The notes beneath the pieces were generated by a model that was not told the origin of the DNA, made no database searches, and saw only the letters and a list, made by a program, of their open reading frames with translations. From Ga0074130 sp035492055 (lineage in GTDB: Bacteria > Pseudomonadota > Gammaproteobacteria > Burkholderiales > Rhodocyclaceae), in assembly GCA_035492055.1 (NCBI GenBank), contig DATJJR010000098.1, forward strand, positions 1 through 16,236: a stretch of DNA of 16,236 bases. The letters are read 5' to 3'. Both the position numbers and the translations under genes were made by a program. Position 1 is the first letter of the stretch; every line of letters begins with the position of its first letter. Below, piece after piece: positions 1 through 7,562 of the stretch.

Positions 1-467
1 AGACGCAACACCAGTCCGGGTAGCAGGTAGCGGACATGATTGGTGCCGAAGGTATGTTGCGGGCGCTCGGCGCCATAGTTGCCGGCCGGTCGTACGCGGA
101 TGCGTATGCGTGGGCTGCCGGAAATGCGCGTGATACGACGAATCAACGCCATCGGCTGAAACACGCGACCGAAGCGCACGAAGTGCGGGCAAAAGTCGGC
201 GATCTCGACCACGCCGCCGCGGCTGTCTTGCAGGCGTGTCACGAGAATGGCGGTGTTTTCCTGATAGCGCTGTTCGCTTTCTGACAAGCCTTCAAGTTCG
301 ATGCCAAAGAAACCGAAGCTGTCGTCGCCATCGCTTTCACGCAGAAGAGAGCAGAACACTGGATCACCGTCGAAGCGCGGAAAGCACGACCAGACGATTT
401 CCCCCTTGTTGTCGACGAGTGCACTGATGCTGCCGTTTCCAATGAGGCCGAGGTCGAGAGAATTCAT
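1..467 (-). CDS. Glycoside hydrolase family 15 protein (glucoamylase/trehalase-like), N-terminal part
   Basis: The first 155 codons are present and the gene runs off the left edge. The protein starts MNSLDLGLIGNGSISALVD and continues with WSCFPRFDGDPVFCSLL, the typical N-terminus of bacterial GH15-like enzymes, which cleave alpha-linked glucose; some members act on trehalose, others on maltodextrins. The N-terminal region is the beta-sandwich part. The (alpha/alpha)6 catalytic barrel with its two glutamates lies outside the window, so activity cannot be judged. The start at 467 is supported by an AGGAG ribosome binding site about 9 nt upstream, and the gene begins only 13 bp after the otsB stop, so it is very likely the last visible gene of the same operon. 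Its position suggests a role in turning over trehalose or a related glucan, but that is inference. Family assignment is fairly sure, substrate is not. Confidence 0.85.
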   Translation of the reverse strand, partial: MNSLDLGLIGNGSISALVDNKGEIVWSCFPRFDGDPVFCSLLRESDGDDSFGFFGIELEGLSESEQRYQENTAILVTRLQDSRGGVVEIADFCPHFVRFGRVFQPMALIRRITRISGSPRIRIRVRPAGNYGAERPQHTFGTNHVRYLLPGLVLR

Positions 468-480
468 GTCATCGCTCCTT

Positions 481-1224
481 TCAGTTCGGTTCTGCTTTCA
501 TGGTCATGCCATGTAGCCAGTTACGTACTGCATGAACATCGCTTAGCCGGTAATGCGCGCAGGTGGGTCCCTTACCGACCTTGATCGACAATCCGCCCAT
601 GCGGTTGACTTCCTCGAAGCCGTGCTCGTCGGTCAAGTCATCACCAATGAAGACCGGCAGACGGCCGATGAAAGGTGGCGTGGCCATCAGTTCGGCGATT
701 GCCGTGCCTTTGTCAAAGCCCGCCGGCTTCAGTTCATAGACGTATTTTCCCGGCTGCAAGCGCAGATGGGGATGTGTCGTGGTGAGTTGCCCGAGTAGGC
801 GCCCCAAATAACTGCCGAGGGCCGGTGCCTGACGATAGTGCACCGCCAATGTTGCCCCCTTGTCTTCGAGCAATAATCCACGATGCCGGTTCTGCAAGGG
901 GCCGAGGCGCCCAACCGCTTCTTGCAAAGGTTCTGGCGGCGGGTTGTGGCGGCGGAGATTGCCAAGCGCATCGCGAATTTCGAGTCCGTGCTGGCCGGCG
1001 GCCGGCAGTTGCGGTAAAGAAAACAACCGATCCAATTCACCAATGGCACGACCGCTCACGACCGCGAGCGCACCGTTGCAAAGGCTGCGCGCGTGCGTAA
1101 GCAGCATCGTGAGCTCCGGCGGGACATTCACTTCATTCGGCCTTGCGGCGATTTCCAGCAATGTGCCGTCCACATCGAGGAAGTAGGCCCAGTCAGGCAA
1201 GGCTGTCGGTGGCGTTTGTTTCAT
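481..1224 (-). CDS. otsB: Trehalose-6-phosphate phosphatase OtsB
   Basis: A 247-residue HAD-superfamily phosphatase that removes phosphate from trehalose-6-phosphate to give trehalose in the cytoplasm. HAD motif I is DVDGTLL (nucleophile Asp17, acid/base Asp19), motif II is VVSGR, the motif III lysine lies around KPAGFDKGTA, and motif IV is GDDLTDEHGF. The length matches the family (E. coli OtsB is about 266 residues). The frame is open upstream to 1302, but I place the start at 1224: it lies 10 bp after the otsA stop, it is followed at once by conserved sequence (LPDWAYFLDVDGTLL), and GAGGGCGAG lies just upstream. The upstream extension lies entirely over otsA and has no phosphatase-like sequence. 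It follows otsA and precedes a GH15 gene, so the two-step OtsA/OtsB trehalose pathway is complete here. Confidence 0.95.
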   Translation of the reverse strand: MKQTPPTALPDWAYFLDVDGTLLEIAARPNEVNVPPELTMLLTHARSLCNGALAVVSGRAIGELDRLFSLPQLPAAGQHGLEIRDALGNLRRHNPPPEPLQEAVGRLGPLQNRHRGLLLEDKGATLAVHYRQAPALGSYLGRLLGQLTTTHPHLRLQPGKYVYELKPAGFDKGTAIAELMATPPFIGRLPVFIGDDLTDEHGFEEVNRMGGLSIKVGKGPTCAHYRLSDVHAVRNWLHGMTMKAEPN

Positions 1225-1234
1225 GAGCTCGCCC

Positions 1235-3454
1235 TCAGGCCGATGGTTTTTGCGCTGTGTCACCAAGCAGACGCATGCGCCTGCGCATGGTTGCTGCATC
1301 AAGCAGCATGCGGCCGGCCCATCGGTAGACGTTGAACTCGGCGATGAGGCTGCGCATCAGGCGCATGCGGTCGCGTTGTTCGAGCGTCGGCATGGTGAGT
1401 GCCATGTGCAGTGCGGCAGCGCACTGGTCAGCGTCGTATGGATTGACGGTCAGTGCTTCGGGCAATTCACGCGCAGCGCCGGTGAATTCGGACAGGACCA
1501 GCACCCCCTGATTGTCGTTGCGTGCGGCGACGAACTCCTTGGCGACAAGATTCATGCCGTCGTGCAGGCTGCTGACAAAGCACACATCGGCGCCGCGGTA
1601 GTGTTCGTATACAGCGCGATGTCCGTGGTGCTCGACTTTGAGCAGAATCGCAGGTATGCCTTCGCGACTGAAGCGTTCGTTGATGGTCTCGGCCAGTGCG
1701 CGCACGGCCTGTTCGTAGTTCTGGTATTCGCCGATGCTTGAGCGCGTCGGTGCGGCGATCTGGATGAAGGTGAAGCGTCCGATCCATTCGGGTTGCAGCT
1801 CGAACAGGCGCTCGACGGCGCGAAAGCGCTCGAGAATGCCCTTGGTGTAGTCGAGGCGATCGACACCGATGCCGATCATCTGCATTTCCGGCAACCCATT
1901 GTTGACGCGAATGTCGCGACGGCAGTCTTCGGCCGATTTTTCCATGGCGAGCGGATCGGGCGGCCAATCGATCGAGATCGGATAGCGCCGCACGACGGTT
2001 TGCTTGCCACCCGAGGTGACTTCGAAGGATTCACGGTCCACGCGCGCCTCCATGAAGCGGTCAACAGTGTCGACGAAATTGTTGCAGTGGAACTGCGTAT
2101 GGAAACCCAGGGTACTGCTGCCGAGTAAACCATCGATGATCTGCTCGCGCCACGGACAGATGGCAAAGGATTCCGGGTTCGGCCATGGAATGTGCCAGAA
2201 GGTAATGATCGTCGCTTCTGGCAGCTTTTCACGCACCATGCGCGGTACCAGTGCGAGATGGTAGTCCTGCACAAGGACGATGGGGTCGGGCGTCTTCGCC
2301 TCCTGCACCACGGCATCGGCAAATTTCTGATTGACGTCGACGTAGTGTTGCCAGTCGCTGGATCGGAATATCGGGCAGACGTGGGCAATGTGACAGAGCG
2401 GCCACAGGCCTTCGTTGGACAAGCCGTAGTAATAGCCGGCTTCCTGTTCCGGCGTCAGCCAGATGCGGCGAATTTGATACGCGGGTTTTTCCGGTGGTAC
2501 GCCCACGCAGTCGTTCGAATCCACCGTGGCGCGGTCGGCACTGCCGCTGCCGTGCGCGATCCAGGTACCGGAACACGCGCGCATGATCGGCTCGAGCGCA
2601 GTGACGAGACCACTCGCCGGCCGTTGCACTTCGATCGTACCGTTCTTGTCGACATGCACATAGGGTTCGCGGTTGGAAACGACAATGATGTCGTCTCCGC
2701 GCAGTTCGCCGCGCAGCATGGCCTTGAGTGCATCGGGCGTCCAATTGATTTGCGATTCGTCACGCGAGTGGCTGTCGGCTTCAAGTTCACGCACGAGCCG
2801 TTGAAGATCGCGCGCAATCGGGCGCAGTTCCGGCGCTGCCGGCTGGTTGGCACCTTGCGGCTCGCCAAGCAGCTTGCCGCGCACAAGCAGACGCAAGCCC
2901 TGATTCCAGCCACGCAGGCTGAGTTGGGCGATGGCAACGGTGATCAGCGAGATGACGATACCGAGCCCGACAAAAAAGGTGTAGATGTAGAGCTTGCTCT
3001 GCTCGCTGCGCTTCACGAAATAGCCCATGTCCTGCAACAGGACCAGCGTGCCCGCAGTGTCGATGGTCCGCGTTGCGATGTGGATCATTTCATGTTCGGT
3101 ACGCAGCACGTAGCCGTCTTCACCACTGTAATGTGCCAATTGGTCGCAACGGATTTCTTTGGGCATTTCCTGGGTTGCCACCATCCGCGCATCGGGTGTG
3201 GCGCAGTAGCCGAGTGCATAGAGGCGTTCATCCGCGCGAATGCGCGAGAACTGATCGAGCAGTTTCTGGTTCGAACCGGTCTTGATCACGTCGTGGAGGG
3301 GGGCTTCAATGTTCCGTGTGATCAGGCCTGCGCGAGTATTGAGGTCGAGCGTCGACCAGCGCAACGTGAGTTGATCGACCAGTGGCACGACGAAGTACGC
3401 CAGAACGGCAAGGACAATGGTCAACGGCAGGATGAAACGCAATGACAGGCGCAT
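1235..3454 (-). CDS. otsA: Trehalose-6-phosphate synthase (GT20) with N-terminal membrane/sensor-like region
   Basis: At 739 residues it is far longer than E. coli OtsA (about 474). The GT20 catalytic part begins near residue 254 and joins glucose from UDP-glucose to glucose-6-phosphate. Visible motifs are SNREPY (260-265), VQDYHL (395-400), WHIPWPNPE (420-428), VDRLDYTKGI (531-540, with the Arg533 and Lys538 expected to bind phosphate and donor) and HDGMNLVAKE (631-640). Residues 1-253 are extra. A hydrophobic segment at about 7-25 and a second at about 156-178 bracket roughly 130 residues that should be extracytoplasmic, followed by a charged HAMP-like helical linker (about 180-225) leading into the enzyme. 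This is the layout of a membrane sensor. The start at 3454 has AAGGAG 8 nt upstream. It follows opgD by 56 bp with no terminator-like hairpin between, and otsB follows by 10 bp. Catalytic assignment is very sure; a sensing role is inference. Confidence 0.95.
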   Translation of the reverse strand: MRLSLRFILPLTIVLAVLAYFVVPLVDQLTLRWSTLDLNTRAGLITRNIEAPLHDVIKTGSNQKLLDQFSRIRADERLYALGYCATPDARMVATQEMPKEIRCDQLAHYSGEDGYVLRTEHEMIHIATRTIDTAGTLVLLQDMGYFVKRSEQSKLYIYTFFVGLGIVISLITVAIAQLSLRGWNQGLRLLVRGKLLGEPQGANQPAAPELRPIARDLQRLVRELEADSHSRDESQINWTPDALKAMLRGELRGDDIIVVSNREPYVHVDKNGTIEVQRPASGLVTALEPIMRACSGTWIAHGSGSADRATVDSNDCVGVPPEKPAYQIRRIWLTPEQEAGYYYGLSNEGLWPLCHIAHVCPIFRSSDWQHYVDVNQKFADAVVQEAKTPDPIVLVQDYHLALVPRMVREKLPEATIITFWHIPWPNPESFAICPWREQIIDGLLGSSTLGFHTQFHCNNFVDTVDRFMEARVDRESFEVTSGGKQTVVRRYPISIDWPPDPLAMEKSAEDCRRDIRVNNGLPEMQMIGIGVDRLDYTKGILERFRAVERLFELQPEWIGRFTFIQIAAPTRSSIGEYQNYEQAVRALAETINERFSREGIPAILLKVEHHGHRAVYEHYRGADVCFVSSLHDGMNLVAKEFVAARNDNQGVLVLSEFTGAARELPEALTVNPYDADQCAAALHMALTMPTLEQRDRMRLMRSLIAEFNVYRWAGRMLLDAATMRRRMRLLGDTAQKPSA

Positions 3455-3510
3455 GTGATTTCTCCTTCGATTGCGGGCAAATGTTCGCGCGGTTCAGTGA
3501 TCGGGCGGTG

Positions 3511-5121
3511 TCAAGGTCGTGGTGGTGGCGACCATTGATAGAGCCATGTTTCGCTAAGAGGATTGCCCTGATCGTCTTGCAGGACGAGACGGAGTTCTGT
3601 GGGGGCCTCGCCATCGTCGGGCCGAAAATCGAACTGGGTACGCCAGTTGTTCGTTTCTTCGATCCAGTGCAGCGAGACGAGGTCGATGCCGCCACGCGAC
3701 GCGTTGATGATGGGATGGATGCCACCAGCATGGTGGTTCGGCAAGGTTCCGCCATTAAAGTCGACAACGAAGCGCCAGGAGACGAAGTCGCGACGCTTGC
3801 CGACAATGTTCTGTCCGATCAACCCGCCCGGGCCGGTGTAGGTCGAAACGACGTGCGCCAATGGTGTTTGCACATCCGGCGCGCCGCTCCAGTGCAGGCG
3901 ATAGGAATACAGCATTTCCTGCCCGGGCTTCGCTGCTACAGCGGGATTCCAGTAAGCGACGATGTTGTCGAAGGTTTCGTCCGGTGCGGTCAGTTCAATC
4001 AGTTGTACCGAGCCCTTGCCCCAGTTGCCTTTCGGTTCGACCCAGGCGCTCGGACGACTTTCGTAGAACATGCTGTCGTCCTGGTAGTGCTTGAAATCGC
4101 GGTCGCGCTGCATGAGGCCGAATCCGCGTGGATTTTCATCGGCGTAGGAACTGAAATGCAGGCGCGGCGGATTCGTCAGCGGCCGCCACAGCCATTCGCC
4201 ATTGCCACGCTGCATGGCAAGGCCGTCGGAATCGTGGATCTCGGGGCGCCAGTCATTGTCGGCACGGCGGTCGTTTTCGCCGTACTGGAACATGCTCGTC
4301 AACGGCGCGATGCCGAGACGTTCGATGGCTTTTCTCGGATAAAGCGCAGCGTCGATGTCCATGAGCTGCCGCGTGCCTTCGTAGTGGATGACAAAGCGAT
4401 AGGCGCCACTGATGCTTGGTGATTCAAGCAATGCGTAGAGGATCAGCGTGTTGCTGCCTGTGTTGTTGCTTGTTGTTGGCCGTGCAAGCCAGAAACGCGA
4501 AAAACGCGGGAATTCTTCGGGCGAAAGCAGGCCACCGTCGATCATGAGACCGCGCGCCGACATACCGAACTGAAAACGATCACCGATGGCACGGAAATAA
4601 CTCGCGCCGAGAAAGGAAGTCGCATCCCGATCCCATTCGGGTTTTGCGTGGATGCGGAAACCGGCGAACCCCAGATCGTCAGGCAATTTGGTGGCGTCAA
4701 CGCCACTGTTGCCGTAGTCGAACATGGCCGTGTCGTAAGCGAGCTCGCGTGCGCGGCCACCGTTCAGTTCGTAGATGCGCACCGGTGTGCGAAACAAATG
4801 ACCGAGGTGGAACAGCTTGATGCGAAAAGGCGAGTCGTCGAGTTGGGGTGGTGCCCACAGCGCCTGGTCGTCGCGAAAACGGATGGCGGCGTAGCTGTAC
4901 CAGTCGAGTGCCTTGATCGCATCCGGTAATACGTTGGATGGCGGTATGTAGGCCCGTGAGGACAGGTGGCGTGCCAAACCCTTGAGCCATGTGTAATCGA
5001 AAGCTTCGCTGCCGGGCAGATAGTGCAAGGTCTGTTGTGCTGCGAGTGCCTGCAGCGGCAGCCCAGACCAACCGGCGGCAGTGAGTGCGCTGGCAGCTTT
5101 GAGAAGATCGCGTCGCTTCAT
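3511..5121 (-). CDS. opgD: Periplasmic glucan biosynthesis protein OpgD (MdoG/MdoD family, Tat-exported)
   Basis: A 536-residue member of the OpgG/OpgD family, periplasmic proteins acting on the glucan backbone made by OpgH; E. coli OpgD controls backbone structure. The N-terminus MKRRDLLKAASALTAAGW is a twin-arginine signal with RRDLLK, followed by a hydrophobic stretch and a likely cut after ALAA (about residue 28). That fits OpgD, which uses the Tat route, rather than OpgG. Conserved family blocks seen are RTPVRIYELNGG, FDYGNSGVDATKLP, GASYFRAIG and WRPEIHDSDGLAM. The start at 5121 overlaps the opgH stop as ATGA, and GGAGG lies about 10 nt upstream; the open frame extends 11 codons further but without the signal. 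It is a paralogue of the opgG product encoded at 7562-9115, and the two lie on either side of opgH. The exact reaction of the family is not something the sequence reveals. Confidence 0.93.
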   Translation of the reverse strand: MKRRDLLKAASALTAAGWSGLPLQALAAQQTLHYLPGSEAFDYTWLKGLARHLSSRAYIPPSNVLPDAIKALDWYSYAAIRFRDDQALWAPPQLDDSPFRIKLFHLGHLFRTPVRIYELNGGRARELAYDTAMFDYGNSGVDATKLPDDLGFAGFRIHAKPEWDRDATSFLGASYFRAIGDRFQFGMSARGLMIDGGLLSPEEFPRFSRFWLARPTTSNNTGSNTLILYALLESPSISGAYRFVIHYEGTRQLMDIDAALYPRKAIERLGIAPLTSMFQYGENDRRADNDWRPEIHDSDGLAMQRGNGEWLWRPLTNPPRLHFSSYADENPRGFGLMQRDRDFKHYQDDSMFYESRPSAWVEPKGNWGKGSVQLIELTAPDETFDNIVAYWNPAVAAKPGQEMLYSYRLHWSGAPDVQTPLAHVVSTYTGPGGLIGQNIVGKRRDFVSWRFVVDFNGGTLPNHHAGGIHPIINASRGGIDLVSLHWIEETNNWRTQFDFRPDDGEAPTELRLVLQDDQGNPLSETWLYQWSPPPRP

Positions 5122-7562
5122 GCTGGCTTGTCCTCCATATGCAGTACGCCCCATGCCGGATGCACATCGTGCGCCGACCAGATATCGAGATGCAGGCGCG
5201 AGAGCAGTTGGGCGTTGTCGAGTAGATCAAGTTTTTCAGTCGTGCTGAGGGCATCCGGACCTTTGCTGCGCGCGAGTAGCAGCAATAGCGAATGGTCTGG
5301 ATTGCTGCGGCCTCTGCCACCGTTGCTTTCTTTGGCGTGGGCGGTCACCAAGGCATTGCAGAAAGGATCGGCAACGGCTGTAGCAAGGTTGGGTGCCGCG
5401 GTATTCGCATTCGCAGCGGTATAACGTGCAGTGTCGACAAGCTCGCGCGGCGGTGCGATTTCTTCGGGCGTCAGAAAAAGCTTCATTCGACGCAGGAACA
5501 CTCCGAACGTGGCGCGGCTCGATAGTGCCGATACAGGAATCGATAGCGATAGTGCGCCTGTGATCGGTAGCCACCAACCAATGTTGTGCGGACTCATGCG
5601 ATATATGAGTGTGCTCCAGGCGAGCCCCAGTAGCGTGCCGAAAGCATGGCGCCGCAGGGCGTCGGCCCAGCCGGTTTCATTGTCGGCACGTGGAGGCGAT
5701 TTCCATTTGATCGTATGACCCAGCACCGAGGCAATGACGAAATACGTATGAAAGAGCATGCGTATCGGTGCCAGTAGCATCGAACAAACCAGTTCGATGA
5801 GCATGCTGATTGTCAGCCGCAGACTGCCGCCGAATGCGCGTGTCCCGCGCTTCAGGGCCAGTAATACGCTGAGTATCTTGGGCATGAAGAGCAACGCAGC
5901 CGTGCCTGAGAAGAGCGCGATGGCTCTTTCCGGGTGCCATTCCGGCCAACTCGGGAAAAGCTGGCCGGGCTGCGTGAAATATTCCGGCGGGATCAGCGTG
6001 TGTGTCGCGAGCAATGCGGTGGAAAGCAGCAGGAACAGCAACCAGATCGGCGACGACAGATAGGCCATGACGCCGGTGATGAAGACTGCGCGATGCATCA
6101 CGTGAATGCCTTCTGCCAGTGAAATGCGGAAGTTCATCAGGTTGCCCTGACACCAGCGCCGATCGCGGCCGAGTTCTTCAATCAGATTGGGCGGCATTTC
6201 CTCGTAACTGCCTTCGAGGTCGTAGGCAATCCATACGCCCCAGCCGGCGCGGCGCATGAGCGCGGCTTCGACGAAGTCGTGCGAGAGAATGTCGCCGTCC
6301 AGTGGTCCATCGCCCGGCAATGGTGCGAGCGCACAGTGCTGCATGAAAGGCTCGAGCCGGATGATGGCGTTGTGGCCCCAGTAATGAGCTTCGCCAAGTT
6401 GCCAGAAATGCAGGCCGGCGGTGAAGAGTTCGCCATAGACACGTGTGGCGAACTGTTGCATGCGTGCATAGAAGGTGTCTCGGCCGAAGGCACGCGGCGC
6501 GGTCTGGATGATGCCGGCGCGAGGGTTGGCCTCCATTAGCTTGACCAGCGTGGAGAGGCAATCACCGCGCATGACACTGTCGGCATCAAGCACGACCATG
6601 TAGCGGTAGTTTGCGCCCCAGCGACGGCAGAAATCGTCGATGTTGCCGCTCTTGCGTTTGATACGGCGGTGTCGATGTCGGTAGTACAGATGTCCGTCGG
6701 CGCTGAGTGCATCGTGCAGCGTCTGCCAGGCATGAAGTTCGGCGACGTAGGTGTCTGCCTGACTGGTGTCGCTGAGAATGAAGAAGTCGAAGTTTTCGAG
6801 ATTGCCGCTGCGTACGACTGATTCGTAGGTGGCGCGGAGTCCGGCGAAGACGCGGGCAACATCCTCGTTGCAGATCGGCATGACGATGGCGGTACGTGCT
6901 TCGGGAGCAATGTCTGTTGCGTGTTCTTGTTTACGGAGAGGGTGCCTTGAAATCAGGTATCGGTCGCCACCGTGAAGCTGCACGAAAAAACCCGCGATTG
7001 CTGTCCAGAAGCCAGATGAGACCCAGCAGAAGAGCAGTGCGAACACGGCGAGCGTGCACATTTCCAACGGCTTATCGCCGTGATAGGGCAGTACTTCCTG
7101 CATCAGCCATGTGGCCGCTGTCGTCTGCGCCAGCATGAGGGTCAACAACATGTAGCGCCGTGTACGACCACTGCGTTGCCAGTTATTGAGCCGATTGCTG
7201 CGGCTGTCTGATTTCAATCTTTCGTCCGGCGCCTGTTCGCCGCTTTCGAAGCGGCGATTGGCTGCCTCGATGCGCTCTACCAGACGTTTGAATGGGTTCA
7301 ACGTTCCCCATGGGCGCGGCACCATCGAGCGCCGGTTAAGCGGTGGGGCAAAGCGCGGTGTGGCGGGTATGCCGCCCAGCGCCAGTCGTCGCGGTACCGA
7401 TGCATGGGCCGGATTGTCGCTGCAAGACGTCTGCGCCAGCAGGCGATGCAATCCTGTCATCGGCTCAGGCGTGGCGGCGACCGAGGTGCGCAACTTGTCA
7501 CGCTGTGCCGAGGTGAGCGACAAGCGATCGAGATAGGCATCGATGCGGGCGTCGGTGCTCAT
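5118..7562 (-). CDS. opgH: Glucans biosynthesis glucosyltransferase OpgH (MdoH), inner membrane GT2
   Basis: A polytopic inner membrane glucosyltransferase of 814 residues that polymerises UDP-glucose into the beta-1,2-linked backbone of osmoregulated periplasmic glucans and moves it outward. The GT2 domain lies at about 220-475: VMPICNED (228-234), ILSDTSQAD (262-270), LDADSV with the metal-binding Asp326/Asp328, SHDFVEA with the catalytic-type Asp429, and RDRRW (466-470). Membrane segments are seen at about 137-157, 169-192, 491-520, 548-572, 584-612, 641-655 and 661-680. The N-terminal 130 residues and the C-terminal tail are cytoplasmic and variable. I chose the ATG at 7562 because it forms TGATG with the opgG stop; an ATG at 7592 would add ten residues, and neither has a strong ribosome binding site. 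The frame is open to 7874 but that part lies over opgG. E. coli OpgH is about 847 residues. Confidence 0.95.
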   Translation of the reverse strand: MSTDARIDAYLDRLSLTSAQRDKLRTSVAATPEPMTGLHRLLAQTSCSDNPAHASVPRRLALGGIPATPRFAPPLNRRSMVPRPWGTLNPFKRLVERIEAANRRFESGEQAPDERLKSDSRSNRLNNWQRSGRTRRYMLLTLMLAQTTAATWLMQEVLPYHGDKPLEMCTLAVFALLFCWVSSGFWTAIAGFFVQLHGGDRYLISRHPLRKQEHATDIAPEARTAIVMPICNEDVARVFAGLRATYESVVRSGNLENFDFFILSDTSQADTYVAELHAWQTLHDALSADGHLYYRHRHRRIKRKSGNIDDFCRRWGANYRYMVVLDADSVMRGDCLSTLVKLMEANPRAGIIQTAPRAFGRDTFYARMQQFATRVYGELFTAGLHFWQLGEAHYWGHNAIIRLEPFMQHCALAPLPGDGPLDGDILSHDFVEAALMRRAGWGVWIAYDLEGSYEEMPPNLIEELGRDRRWCQGNLMNFRISLAEGIHVMHRAVFITGVMAYLSSPIWLLFLLLSTALLATHTLIPPEYFTQPGQLFPSWPEWHPERAIALFSGTAALLFMPKILSVLLALKRGTRAFGGSLRLTISMLIELVCSMLLAPIRMLFHTYFVIASVLGHTIKWKSPPRADNETGWADALRRHAFGTLLGLAWSTLIYRMSPHNIGWWLPITGALSLSIPVSALSSRATFGVFLRRMKLFLTPEEIAPPRELVDTARYTAANANTAAPNLATAVADPFCNALVTAHAKESNGGRGRSNPDHSLLLLLARSKGPDALSTTEKLDLLDNAQLLSRLHLDIWSAHDVHPAWGVLHMEDKPA

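Noticed and set aside
1225..1302. Upstream extension of otsB to an ATG at 1302
   Set aside because: The added 26 residues lie inside the otsA 3' end and lack family sequence; the start at 1224 has better spacing and sequence support.
2192..3445. Plus-strand open frame of 417 codons opposite otsA
   Set aside because: It lies fully antisense to a strongly conserved GT20 gene, shows no family signature and is explained by codon bias of the opposite strand.
3442..4422. Plus-strand open frame of 326 codons opposite opgD
   Set aside because: Fully antisense to opgD, no recognisable domain and no ribosome binding site that would set it apart.
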